The notes: generated from the letters alone by a model not told the origin. A stretch of DNA of 9,095 nucleotides from DASPXY01 sp038227745 (GCA_038227745.1 JBBRPS010000411.1:1-9095), one strand, 5' to 3'. Shown: positions 1 to 7,357, counted from the stretch's first letter. Numbers and translations are program-made.

Positions 1-117
1 GGAGACTCCTGCCGGTGACAGCGGTGTGACAACCCTGTCATTGCAGCTGTTCTCCCCACCTTTGTCCACCCCCCGCCGTAAAGCGTTATTGCGTAAGACC
101 CGGAAGCTGGACGATCT

Positions 118-158
118 CGTAAGCCGGCTGGTGGCAACGACGTACCAGCCGGCTTACG
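118..158. repeat. Perfect 15-bp inverted repeat (hairpin)
   Basis: The arms are 118-132 (CGTAAGCCGGCTGGT) and 144-158 (its exact reverse complement), separated by 11 bases. It lies in non-coding DNA with no T-tract, about 175 bases before the next start codon, so a terminator for a gene left of the window is possible but unproven. A second long palindrome with a similar GTA...TAC outline lies at 627-680, which suggests dispersed palindromic repeats of this genome. Copy number elsewhere cannot be judged from the window. Confidence 0.75.
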
Positions 159-321
159 CCGGCCGTTCGCCTGGACGAGTTGCGACCCTTGGGCTTGCCG
201 CGCCACAAGGGCAGGATACGGCTGCCGCCGAGCGGCGTCCGCGTCCGCCGTTCGCTGGACGTGACCGCGGTCCGCCGCCTATATGTATAAAAGAGTCCGA
301 GGCGTCTTTCTTCTCTGCGTT

Positions 322-327
322 GAGGTG
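322..327 (+). promoter_or_regulatory. Ribosome binding site of the DUF427 gene
   Basis: GAGGTG sits five bases before the ATG at 333. It is a good Shine-Dalgarno match and fixes this start for the small gene. Confidence 0.7.
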
Positions 328-332
328 CGATC

Positions 333-617
333 ATGGCGCGAGCGACCTGGAACGGGGCCGTCCTGGCCGAGAGCGACCGTACGGTGGTCGTCGAGGGCAA
401 CCACTATTTCCCGTCCGAGGCCGTGCGGCGCGAGTACTTCCGCGACAGCAGCACGCACACGGTCTGCGGCTGGAAGGGGACGGCGAGTTATTACGACGTC
501 GAAGTCGGAGGCCAGGTCAACAAGGACGCGGCGTGGTACTATCCGTCGCCGTCACCGGCCGCCGCCAACGTCAAGGGTTACGTCGCCTTCTGGAAGGGCG
601 TGCAGGTCGAGGGGTGA
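333..617 (+). CDS. DUF427 domain-containing protein
   Basis: This 94-residue protein is a full-length, single-domain member of the DUF427 family (Pfam PF04248, also called NTP_transf_9). Visible family hallmarks are the opening WNGAVLAES (6-14), the segment YFPSEAVRREYF (25-36), the core HTVCGWKGTASYYDV (42-56) with its conserved Cys45 and Lys48-Gly49, the AWYYPSP block, and the closing GYVAFWKGV. The family forms small beta-rich cytosolic proteins whose biochemical role is not established, so no reaction is assigned. There is no signal peptide or membrane segment. The start is supported by GAGGTG five bases upstream. The next gene follows after 83 bases on the same strand, but a very stable palindrome lies between them, so co-transcription is uncertain. 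Confidence 0.93.
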   Translation: MARATWNGAVLAESDRTVVVEGNHYFPSEAVRREYFRDSSTHTVCGWKGTASYYDVEVGGQVNKDAAWYYPSPSPAAANVKGYVAFWKGVQVEG

Positions 618-626
618 TCCGGCATT

Positions 627-680
627 GTAGGAGGGGGCTCCGTCCCCCGACCGCAGTCGGGGGACGGAGCCCCCTCCTAC
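627..680. repeat. Perfect 25-bp-stem palindrome between two genes
   Basis: The arms at 627-651 and 656-680 are exact reverse complements around a four-base CGCA loop. The outer ends read GTAGGAGG...CCTCCTAC. The element begins nine bases after the DUF427 stop and ends 20 bases before the dehydrogenase ATG. As RNA it would form an extremely stable hairpin. No T-run follows, so it is not a canonical intrinsic terminator. It more resembles a REP-like dispersed palindrome that may protect mRNA 3' ends or attenuate read-through. The right arm lies so close to the next gene that the hairpin would sit just upstream of its ribosome binding site. Confidence 0.9.
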
Positions 681-700
681 GAAGAACGGAAAGGTACAGC

Positions 701-1729
701 ATGCGCGCGCGTCAGGCCGTCATCCGTGAGCCATACCAGGTCGAGGTCCGCGAGGTCGAGTTGCCGCCGCCGGCACCGAACCAGATCCTCGTCGAGACCG
801 AGGCCAGCGCCGTCAGCCCCGGGACCGAGCTGGCCGTCTACACCGGCACGCACCAGTGGCTGCGCGACCCGAACCTGCCGGACTGGAAGTTCCCCTTCCG
901 CTCCGGCTACAGCGCCGCGGGCCGCGTGGCCGCGGTCGGCTCGGACGTGCGCGGCTGGCAGCCGGGCGACCGCGTCAGCTACCCCGGCAACCACGCCTCG
1001 GCGGAACTCCTGACGCTGGGCCACGAGCGCGGCCGGCTGTGGCGGCTGCCGCAGGGGCTCGACGCCGAGAAGGCGGCGACGGCGTGCATCGCCCGCTACG
1101 GCATGGGGGCGTCGATTCGTGTCGGCATCACGCTCGGCCGCTCCGCCGCCGTGCTCGGTCTGGGCGTGATCGGGCAGTTCACACTGCGCTGCCTGCTGGC
1201 CGCCGGCGCCAACCCGGTCGTCGGCATCGACTCGGTGAAGAGGCGGCGCGAGGCGGCGCTGGCGGCGGGGGCAGCGCACGTCATCGACCCGGGCTCCGAC
1301 AACGGCCGGGCGGAGCTGGCGCGCTTCCTGGGCGCGCGCGGCGCGGAGGTCGTCGCCGACGCGACCGGCATTCCCGACGCAGTGCCGGCGGCGATGTCGC
1401 TGGCGTGCGACGGCGGCCAGGTGGTGGTGGTCGGCAGTCCGCGCGGGCGGGCGAAGGAAGTGAACTTTTACGACGACCTGCACCGCCGTTACCTTGAAGT
1501 GACGGGCGCCCACGGCAACATGCTGTTCGAGCCGGCGCACACCCGGCTGGCGGGGACGTGGGACATCGACAAGGCGCAGAACTGGCTGCTGGCGGCGCTG
1601 GCGTCGGGGCGGTTGAGCCTGGAAGGGCTGGTGACCCACCGCATCGCCCCGGAGCAGCTCGGCACCGCCTACGAGGGGCTGCTGAAGAACAAGGACGAGT
1701 ACCTCGGCGTCGTGGTGCGGTGGACATAA
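701..1729 (+). CDS. Medium-chain dehydrogenase/reductase, zinc-type alcohol dehydrogenase-like
   Basis: The 342-residue product has the usual length and two-domain plan of the MDR superfamily: a GroES-like N-terminal domain (about 1-125) and a Rossmann domain (about 140-280). The nucleotide-binding glycine motif GLGVIG is at 153-158, followed by an acidic residue in VVGID that suggests NAD(H) preference. The family's GDRV segment is present. The position that normally carries the catalytic zinc-ligand cysteine (CGTD in classical enzymes) reads Ser39-Pro-Gly-Thr-Glu43, and no four-cysteine structural zinc loop is visible. This resembles the SPGTE/SRGTE subgroup that includes BchC-like dehydrogenases. 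The substrate cannot be inferred. The start at 701 is preferred because GGAAAGG lies just upstream (688-694) and MDR homology begins there. The same frame stays open far upstream but is not protein-like. A partial second copy of its 3' end lies at 7749-7826. Confidence 0.88.
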   Translation: MRARQAVIREPYQVEVREVELPPPAPNQILVETEASAVSPGTELAVYTGTHQWLRDPNLPDWKFPFRSGYSAAGRVAAVGSDVRGWQPGDRVSYPGNHASAELLTLGHERGRLWRLPQGLDAEKAATACIARYGMGASIRVGITLGRSAAVLGLGVIGQFTLRCLLAAGANPVVGIDSVKRRREAALAAGAAHVIDPGSDNGRAELARFLGARGAEVVADATGIPDAVPAAMSLACDGGQVVVVGSPRGRAKEVNFYDDLHRRYLEVTGAHGNMLFEPAHTRLAGTWDIDKAQNWLLAALASGRLSLEGLVTHRIAPEQLGTAYEGLLKNKDEYLGVVVRWT

Positions 1730-1825
1730 AGAGAAGGCCTCTCGAGTCCACGCCTGGTCACCCGTCGGCTTCGGACGCCATACGCACTCCTGCCCCCTGG
1801 TCCCGACCGCACTCGGCGATCCGGC
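1655..1825 (+). repeat. Source copy of a duplicated segment: dehydrogenase 3' end plus spacer
   Basis: The end of the dehydrogenase gene (1655-1729) is closely repeated at 7749-7826. Part of the following spacer (about 1751-1825) is repeated more loosely at about 7876-7949, for example TCACCCGT.GGCTT.GGACGCC and CTCCTGCC.CCTGGTCCC in both. The short junction between the two matching parts differs in length (about 21 versus 49 bases). Homology stops just before the promoter at 1845, which copy 2 does not have. Confidence 0.8.
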
Positions 1826-1844
1826 GAAACAATTCTCTGTTTTT

Positions 1845-1874
1845 TTGACTTTTTTGGCAGAACGGCGGTAGAAT
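1845..1874 (+). promoter_or_regulatory. Sigma70-type promoter of the giant modular gene
   Basis: TTGACT (1845-1850) and TAGAAT (1869-1874) are separated by 18 bases, a near-consensus -35/-10 pair inside a T-rich patch that stands out against the GC-rich surroundings. Transcription would start near 1881, giving a leader of about 80 bases before the ATG at 1960. No operator-like palindrome is evident around it. Confidence 0.72.
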
Positions 1875-1947
1875 CCTCATTTACCTGATAGGGCTGTTCG
1901 GCGGCCCCTCCCGCGGCACCCGCCAGCAGGATCATCTGCACGTTTTC

Positions 1948-1952
1948 AGGAG
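1948..1952 (+). promoter_or_regulatory. Ribosome binding site of the giant modular gene
   Basis: AGGAG lies seven bases before the ATG at 1960, and the encoded N-terminus immediately shows the basic stretch and LEDR motif expected for this protein class. This start is therefore well supported. Confidence 0.75.
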
Positions 1953-1959
1953 TTCCGTC

Positions 1960-3600
1960 ATGTTTCGCGCCTGGCTGATTCAAGTTGGCAAGCGACTGTT
2001 CGGGTCCAGGATTCGTGTACAGACGTTCCGCCGGAAGCCCCGCTCGCGCCCCCTGGAACTGGAGGCCCTGGAAGATCGGTGTGTTCCAACGAATGCCGTC
2101 TTCACTGCCCAGTACGGCAGGCAACCAACGAGCAACGGTGGCGACGTGCTCACTGGCAACATCCCCGTCTATCTTATTTTCGCGGGAGGCCAGGGAGCAC
2201 GATACGGATTCGACGGCAGCGTCACGCGCCAGGACATTATCAACGGCGTGAACAATATCTTCAACAGTACCTACTTCAGCGGCCTGTCGGAGTATGGGGC
2301 CGCGACGCAGGCCCACCTGGCAGGGACCCATGTCAGCAACGTCGGCTTGCCCACGACGTTCACGGTCGAGGGGACCGACAGTGACATCAACAACCTCGTT
2401 TACTTTTCCATCGCGGACAACGGGGGCGTGTTTCCGGAGCCGGACGACACCGACAGGGACGGGGTCTACATCGTCTTCACGCCGACGGGATACGCGATCA
2501 GCGGCGGACGTGCGATCGGCGAGCACAGTGACGGACATACCGGCAGCTGGCTCGACCCGGACAACGCGGACGACGCCGCGATCACGTCGTCGCCCGTCTG
2601 GGTGCCCAGCCCGATCCCGACCGCGAACCAGCCGGCGAACCAGGTGACTCGAATCCGGCTGTCCGCCCTCGACAGCATGACCTGCATTTTCTCGCATGAG
2701 CTGGCGGAAATGATCACGGACCCGGACGGCGGCGGCGTGCTCGCGACAGCGACCAACTCCTTCGTCCAGAACTACGGCGGCGCGAATGAACGGCTCGGCG
2801 AGATCGGCGACTACGAGGCCCAGTTCTACGGCGCCCACGAGAACGGGACGGCGGTGCAGTCGTACTGGTCCGCGCGCGCCGGAGCCTACATCGTGCCGGA
2901 CGGGACCGGTCGCTTTATCGTCGGTCCGATCGCGGGCTCTGGGTCCATGTCTGCGTTTGAACGCACCTTGACCTCGTTTCAGTACACCAGGGATCAGACG
3001 GGCGTTTACGCCCTGGACAACCAGGCCAACCTCTGGAGCAACTTCGGGTTTGAATGGCAGCAGGTGGCCACCAAGGTGCGGTCGTTCACCTTGTTCTTCG
3101 ACACCCCGATTATCAACTACATCAACGACCCGCCGACCCCGCAGACGCCGTACCTCGACCAGGCGGTGACCACGACCACGCCGACTTTCACCTGGTCCGC
3201 GATCTCGGGGGCGACATCGTATAGCGTCTCCGTCATCGACGCCCAGACGCACCTGGTCGTCGCCAGCGCCTCGTCGCTGACCGGCACGTCCTGGACTCCC
3301 TCGACGCCTCTGACGGACGGCCGAGGCTACCAGTGGCAAGTGACGGCTTACACGCCGCTCAATGGTTCGCTTATCGCCAGCAAGCCGTCCAACTCAGTTT
3401 ATTTCTTTGTGAATGTGAGCGGCGCCCTGACCCTGACGTCCCCCGCTCCGGACTCGACGGTGACCACCAGCACCCCGACCCTGCAATGGACGCCGATCCC
3501 CGGCGCCTTCACGTTCAAGCTCAGCCTGTATGACGTAACCACGGGAATCCCCGTGCTCAACACCCCGGTTGGACGATCCAGACCAATTCCTTGGCCTTGA
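1960..3600 (+). CDS. Giant modular extracellular protein, N-terminal part (LEDR motif, HELAE metallopeptidase-like domain, FN3-like repeats); frameshifted
   Basis: As read, this frame encodes 546 residues, the last ten or so out of frame. Residues 1-31 are basic, and LELEALEDRCVP at 32-43 is the planctomycete LEDR-type motif found at the start of large exported proteins. No classical hydrophobic signal peptide is visible. Residues about 45-325 form a domain with SHELAEMITDPD (His246, Glu247, Glu250) and later GEIGDYE (Glu281, Asp284). This pattern resembles the putative metal-binding HE..E/TDP/E.GD signature of EXORDIUM-like and related secreted bacterial proteins, so a metallopeptidase fold is possible but activity is unproven. 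From about residue 391 fibronectin-III-like repeats begin (PTFTWSAISGATSYSV, YQWQVTAY). The second repeat is interrupted at about 3564, where the reading moves to the frame of the next entry. Together the two parts form one gene of about 1765 residues. Confidence 0.85.
   Translation: MFRAWLIQVGKRLFGSRIRVQTFRRKPRSRPLELEALEDRCVPTNAVFTAQYGRQPTSNGGDVLTGNIPVYLIFAGGQGARYGFDGSVTRQDIINGVNNIFNSTYFSGLSEYGAATQAHLAGTHVSNVGLPTTFTVEGTDSDINNLVYFSIADNGGVFPEPDDTDRDGVYIVFTPTGYAISGGRAIGEHSDGHTGSWLDPDNADDAAITSSPVWVPSPIPTANQPANQVTRIRLSALDSMTCIFSHELAEMITDPDGGGVLATATNSFVQNYGGANERLGEIGDYEAQFYGAHENGTAVQSYWSARAGAYIVPDGTGRFIVGPIAGSGSMSAFERTLTSFQYTRDQTGVYALDNQANLWSNFGFEWQQVATKVRSFTLFFDTPIINYINDPPTPQTPYLDQAVTTTTPTFTWSAISGATSYSVSVIDAQTHLVVASASSLTGTSWTPSTPLTDGRGYQWQVTAYTPLNGSLIASKPSNSVYFFVNVSGALTLTSPAPDSTVTTSTPTLQWTPIPGAFTFKLSLYDVTTGIPVLNTPVGRSRPIPWP
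3561..3570 (+). other. One-base frameshift in a C run splitting the giant gene
   Basis: Frame 1 reads ...VLNTP then VGRSRPIPWP and stops at 3598-3600. The frame starting at 3564 reads PGWTIQTNSLALTVPLPSG and continues into HKYQWTV, exactly what a fibronectin-III-like repeat needs at this point. The run CCCC (3563-3566) with a fifth C would give ACC CCC GGT TGG and restore one uninterrupted frame from 1960 to 7256 (1766 codons including stop). It is either a real single-base deletion or a homopolymer error in the assembly. No classic slippery heptamer is present. Confidence 0.88.
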
Positions 3601-6600
3601 CCGTTCCCCTGCCGAGCGGGCACAAATACCAGTGGACCGTGACGGGGAACGATTCGGCGAACACCACCGCGTCCGCCCAGTTCACCATCGCGGTGCCCGG
3701 CGCCACCGGCAGCCTGGCCGCGCCTACCCTCAGTGGCCCGTCCGGCTTGCTGACGACCGGCACTCCCACATTCCAGTGGTCCTCCGTACCAGGGGCGACC
3801 GGCTACGGCCTGTACATCGTTAGCGCGAGCAGCTCCGCCTACTCCTGGAAGAATCCCATCGCGGTCTCGGGAACCTCGTACATCCCGAGCTCGACTCTCA
3901 ACAATGGCTTTAACTATGCCTATATGTGGTGGGTGACGGCGTACGACAACGCCGGAAACGTCAGCCCTGTATCCCAGGCTCTCGATTTTGGCATGGCCGT
4001 CCCCTCGCAGTTCAGGGGGACGGCGACCCCGGCAGGGCCGAGTGGCACCGTCAATACGCTCCACCCGACCTTCCAGTGGTCGGCCGTCTCCGGCGCCCAG
4101 GGTTATTACCTCAGCATTATCGACGAGACCCTGCACACCGTGGCCTTCAGCAAGTACGTCTCAGGCGCCACGTCTTACACGCTCGGGTCGCAGGGAAGCA
4201 CGGCCCTTTTGAACGGCCACACCTACCGCTGGTACATCGCCGCTCTCACGATCGATGGCCTCTGCCCGGCGAGCATGCAAACGTTCACGACCGCCTTCCC
4301 GAGCACCCCGACGCCTCTGTCGGCGGGCGGCCTCCAGGCCACCCCGACGCCGACCCTGCAATGGTCGGTGAGCACCGGGGCCACCGGCTACTACCTCACC
4401 CTGACCGATCAGACGACCGGCCGGACACTCCTCGATTCTCTGTCGCTGACCGCGACGTCGTACACGTTGCCCATCTCGCTCAGCACCAGCGATACCTACC
4501 AGTGGCAGGTCAGGGCCTACGACGGCGTGGGGAACGTCAGCCCAGCCACGGCCCAGATCTCGTTCACGGTCGCCACCAACCTCGGCCCGCCCGCTCTCGT
4601 TCCCCTGGGAAATCCCGTCCCCACATCGACGCCGACGCTCCAGTGGGCGGCCGTGACCAACGCCGCCGGTTACAACCTCCACCTCGTCGATACGACGACC
4701 AACACCGAGACCGTCATCGGGCTGGTGGCACCGGCCACCGTTTATACGGCGGCCTCACTGATAGATGGGCACAGCTACCGGTGGTGGGTGGTGGCCTATG
4801 ACAGCGCGGGCAATCTCGGTTCCGTTCCCGCGGCGCTCACCTTCACCGTCTACCTACTTCCGGCCCCGACACCCCTGGCGCCCAGCGGAGTGGTGCCGGG
4901 TATTCCCACACTCCAGTGGACGGCCCCCGTCGGTGCCGCCGGCTACGTCGTCGAGATCCTCGACGTCACGGGGGCGCAGCCGGCCTATGTGGCGACGCCG
5001 GTCAGCAGTACCTCCTACACGCCAAGCACGTCCCTGGTCGACGGCGGCCTTTATCAGTGGAAGGTTCGCGCCGTGGACGGCGCGGGCAACACCAGCGCCT
5101 GGAGCAGCATCTTCCAGTTCACCGCCGGGGCCGACGAGTCTCGGTCGACGCTTAACGCGGGGACGACCAGCCTGACCGTCGGCGACCTTACCACGATCAC
5201 GCTGACGGCCCGGGACGCCAGAGGCAACCAGGAGAGCAGCGGCGGACTGGCGGTCGTCTTCGGCCTGGGCAGCGGCAGCGCCGGCGGCGCGTTTGGCGCC
5301 GTGACCGACCACGGCAACGGAACGTACACCGTCACCTTCACTGCCGGCAACACCGCCGTCGGGAGCGACACCATCACCGCGACCATCGGCGGCCAGGCCC
5401 TCACCTCGGCCGCCCCCACCCTGACGGTCACCGCCGGACCATCGGCGATGATCGTGTATGCCCTCGGCGCGGACAACCAGGTCTACGGCCAGTCGTTCGA
5501 CGCCAATGGCAAGCCGACCGGCGCGCCCTGGCTGGTGGCGCCCGGCCAGGTTCGGCAGGTCCAGACCGGCAAGCTGGGCACGACCGGCAATGAGCTTTTC
5601 GTCCTGGGCCTGGACGATCAGATCTATGCCCTGAAGCTGGACGGCTCGGGCAAGGCGGTGGGCGGCTACTTCCTGGGCAGACCGGGGCAGGTCCGGAGCT
5701 TTTCGCTGAGCGACGGCCCGCTGCCGCACCTCTACGCCCTCGGCCTGGACAGTCAGATTTACGAGGAGCAGTTCGACGCCAACGGCAACGCCACGGTCGG
5801 CTTCGGTCTGGTCGCTGCCGGCCAGGTCAAGTCGTTCACGGTACGCACCACGCCGTTCGGCGAGGAGGTTTTCGCCGTCGGCCTGGACAACCAGATCTAC
5901 GGAGTCACCTGCGACGTCGGCGGCAATCCCACCAGTCCCTACTTCCTCGTCAGCCCCGGTCAGGTCAACGCGGTCGCCGTGGCCCACCTCGGCACGACCG
6001 GCAACGAGTTGTTCGTCCTGGGCCTGGACGTCCAGATCTACGCCCTGAAGCTGAACGGCTCGGGCCGTGGGGTGGGCGGCTACTTCCTGGGCAGACCGGG
6101 GCAGGTCAAGAGCTTCACGCTGAGCGACGGGCCGCTGCCGCACCTGTACGCCATCGGTCTGGACCGCCAGGTGTACGAGGAGCAGTTCGACGCCAACGGC
6201 AACGCCACGGTGGGCTTCGGCCTGGTCGCCGCCGGCCAGGTCAAGTCGATCACGGTGCATACCACGCCGTTCGGCGAGGAGGTCTTCGTCATCGGCCTGG
6301 ACAACCAGGTCTACGCGGTCACCTGCGACGCCGGCGGCAATCCCACCAGTCCCTACGCGCTGGCCATGGCCAAGCCAGTGGAGACCGTGTCCGGCTCCCA
6401 GGCCGAGCCTCCGATGCGGCCGCTCTTCGCTGTCGGCACGGATGGCCAGGTCTATCAGCAGAACCTCAATGTCATCGGCTTGCCGGCCGGCCCCGTGACG
6501 TTGGCAGCCGTGGGTAGGGTTCTGTCGCTCGCGGCCGGGTCCAACGCTTACGGCGATCCCGAGGTATGGGTGATCGGGCTGGACAACCAGGTCTATGCCC

Positions 6601-7256
6601 ACAAGTTTACCTCGGCCGGGACTGCCCTGGGCAGCTACTTCCTCGTCGCGCCGGGGGCGGTGAAAGCGCTGGCGGTCGGCCAGGACGCGCTGGGCAAACC
6701 CGAGTTGTTCGTGATCGGCCTGGACAACCAGGTTTACGCCCAGCAGTACACTGTCGGGGGGGACCCGCTCGGCGGCTATTTCCTCACCACGGCCGGTGCC
6801 GTCAAGGCGCTCAGCGTCACGTCGAACGTCCTCGGCCAGCCGGAACTCTTCGTCGTCGGGTTGGACAGCCAGGTGTACGTTCAGCCCTTCAACGCCGGAG
6901 GCATCTCGGCCGGCGGGTACGTCCGCATGGCGGTGGGAGCGGTGCTCTCCGTGAGCGCCACCCGGAATGCGCTGGGCATCCCCGAGGTATTCGTCGTGGG
7001 CCTGGACAACCAGGTTTACGTCCAGCACTACTACGCGGCCGGGCTGACGGACGCGGGGTATACGTTGGTGGCTCCGGGTACGGTCAAGGCGATCAGCGCC
7101 GGTCGCGGCGACGACGGCACTTCCGGGTTGTTTGTCCTGGGGCAGGATGGCCAGGTATACGTGGATATGTTCGGCCCCGACGGGAACCCGCCGCGCGGCG
7201 GCAACTACACCCTGTTCACCAGGGGGATGTTCGTGGCGCTCGGCACCACCCGGTGA
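3591..7256 (+). CDS. Giant modular extracellular protein, C-terminal part (FN3-like repeats, Ig-like domain, 13 PLL-like propeller repeats)
   Basis: TTG at 3591 is only the first possible start in this frame. Protein similarity already begins at 3564 and there is no ribosome binding site, so this is the continuation of the gene starting at 1960. It finishes fibronectin-III-like repeat 2 and carries repeats 3-7 (to about 5140), each with PT..FQWS or PTLQW, GATGY/GAAGY and YQW.V.AYD.AGN. A Big_1/filamin-like Ig domain follows (about 5142-5446; LTARDARGNQ, DHGNGTYTVTFTAG). The last 600 residues are 13 repeats of about 46 residues with the core LFV.GLDNQVYA, G...GGYFL..PG.VK, resembling PLL/DUF346 and tectonin-type beta-propellers, which often bind glycans. 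The likely role is binding or adhesion outside the cell. There is no membrane anchor or C-terminal sorting motif. A strong hairpin follows eight bases after the stop. Confidence 0.85.
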   Translation: MALTVPLPSGHKYQWTVTGNDSANTTASAQFTIAVPGATGSLAAPTLSGPSGLLTTGTPTFQWSSVPGATGYGLYIVSASSSAYSWKNPIAVSGTSYIPSSTLNNGFNYAYMWWVTAYDNAGNVSPVSQALDFGMAVPSQFRGTATPAGPSGTVNTLHPTFQWSAVSGAQGYYLSIIDETLHTVAFSKYVSGATSYTLGSQGSTALLNGHTYRWYIAALTIDGLCPASMQTFTTAFPSTPTPLSAGGLQATPTPTLQWSVSTGATGYYLTLTDQTTGRTLLDSLSLTATSYTLPISLSTSDTYQWQVRAYDGVGNVSPATAQISFTVATNLGPPALVPLGNPVPTSTPTLQWAAVTNAAGYNLHLVDTTTNTETVIGLVAPATVYTAASLIDGHSYRWWVVAYDSAGNLGSVPAALTFTVYLLPAPTPLAPSGVVPGIPTLQWTAPVGAAGYVVEILDVTGAQPAYVATPVSSTSYTPSTSLVDGGLYQWKVRAVDGAGNTSAWSSIFQFTAGADESRSTLNAGTTSLTVGDLTTITLTARDARGNQESSGGLAVVFGLGSGSAGGAFGAVTDHGNGTYTVTFTAGNTAVGSDTITATIGGQALTSAAPTLTVTAGPSAMIVYALGADNQVYGQSFDANGKPTGAPWLVAPGQVRQVQTGKLGTTGNELFVLGLDDQIYALKLDGSGKAVGGYFLGRPGQVRSFSLSDGPLPHLYALGLDSQIYEEQFDANGNATVGFGLVAAGQVKSFTVRTTPFGEEVFAVGLDNQIYGVTCDVGGNPTSPYFLVSPGQVNAVAVAHLGTTGNELFVLGLDVQIYALKLNGSGRGVGGYFLGRPGQVKSFTLSDGPLPHLYAIGLDRQVYEEQFDANGNATVGFGLVAAGQVKSITVHTTPFGEEVFVIGLDNQVYAVTCDAGGNPTSPYALAMAKPVETVSGSQAEPPMRPLFAVGTDGQVYQQNLNVIGLPAGPVTLAAVGRVLSLAAGSNAYGDPEVWVIGLDNQVYAHKFTSAGTALGSYFLVAPGAVKALAVGQDALGKPELFVIGLDNQVYAQQYTVGGDPLGGYFLTTAGAVKALSVTSNVLGQPELFVVGLDSQVYVQPFNAGGISAGGYVRMAVGAVLSVSATRNALGIPEVFVVGLDNQVYVQHYYAAGLTDAGYTLVAPGTVKAISAGRGDDGTSGLFVLGQDGQVYVDMFGPDGNPPRGGNYTLFTRGMFVALGTTR
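5454..7253 (+). repeat. Thirteen tandem propeller-type repeats of about 46 codons
   Basis: Each unit begins with a hydrophobic strand and the loop G.D.QVY or G.D.QIY (for example VYALGADNQVYG, LFVIGLDNQVYA, LFVLGQDGQVYV). I count 13 such cores. Repeats 2-4 and 5-7 form a near-identical long direct repeat: 5577-5942 matches 5991-6356 without length change, a period of 414 bases or exactly three repeat units. The first three and a half units are also duplicated in the downstream partial gene (5454-5900 against 8649-9095, no gaps). The later units are more diverged. Confidence 0.85.
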
Positions 7257-7264
7257 CGAGCGCA

Positions 7265-7303
7265 AGCCCCGGGCGAGGCCGACCGACCTCCTCGCCCGGG
7301 GCT
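7265..7303 (+). terminator. Hairpin terminator after the giant gene
   Basis: A perfect 14-bp GC-rich stem (arms 7265-7278 and 7290-7303, AGCCCCGGGCGAGG and complement) with an 11-base loop starts eight bases after the TGA. The position is typical of a transcription terminator, but the T-run is missing (GTCCCAACCC follows), so it may act mainly as an mRNA 3'-end structure. Confidence 0.72.
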
Positions 7304-7357
7304 GTCCCAACCCGGCCGGCCACCCGCCTGCCGCTCCCGATCAAGCTGACACACATC

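Larger units (their letters stand above)
1..332. other. Non-coding leader region upstream of the DUF427 gene
   Basis: I find no gene that can be supported in this stretch. Open frames on both strands are arginine- and proline-rich and look like high-GC shadows. It holds a hairpin at 118-158 and two imperfect copies of the short motif CCGTTCGC(C)TGGACG at 163-177 and 248-261, which may be remnants of a dispersed repeat. An AT-rich island at 281-295 contains TATAAA (286-291), a plausible -10 element for the gene starting at 333, but no convincing -35 box is placed correctly. The first tens of bases could be the 3' flank of an upstream gene outside the window; nothing confirms this. Confidence 0.5.

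Noticed and set aside
26..700. Upstream extension of the dehydrogenase frame to GTG 26
   Set aside because: The extra 225 residues are arginine-rich, overlap the convincing DUF427 gene and the palindrome, and have no domain-like features. MDR homology and a ribosome binding site place the start at 701.
677..1639. 320-residue open frame on the - strand
   Set aside because: It is antisense to the dehydrogenase and rich in arginine, histidine and alanine, as expected for a high-GC shadow frame.
1669..3339. 556-residue open frame on the - strand
   Set aside because: It crosses the dehydrogenase 3' end, the sigma70 promoter region and the LEDR/HELAE coding region in antisense. Composition is R/V/G/D-rich with no recognisable motif.
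3563..3580. Programmed -1 ribosomal frameshift
   Set aside because: There is no X XXY YYZ slippery heptamer and no obvious adjacent pseudoknot. A one-base loss in a C run explains the data more simply.
4854..7310. 818-residue open frame on the - strand
   Set aside because: It is antisense to the regular propeller repeats and reads as repetitive VDLVVQADDE-like shadow sequence. It is produced by GC-rich codon bias and the repeat structure.
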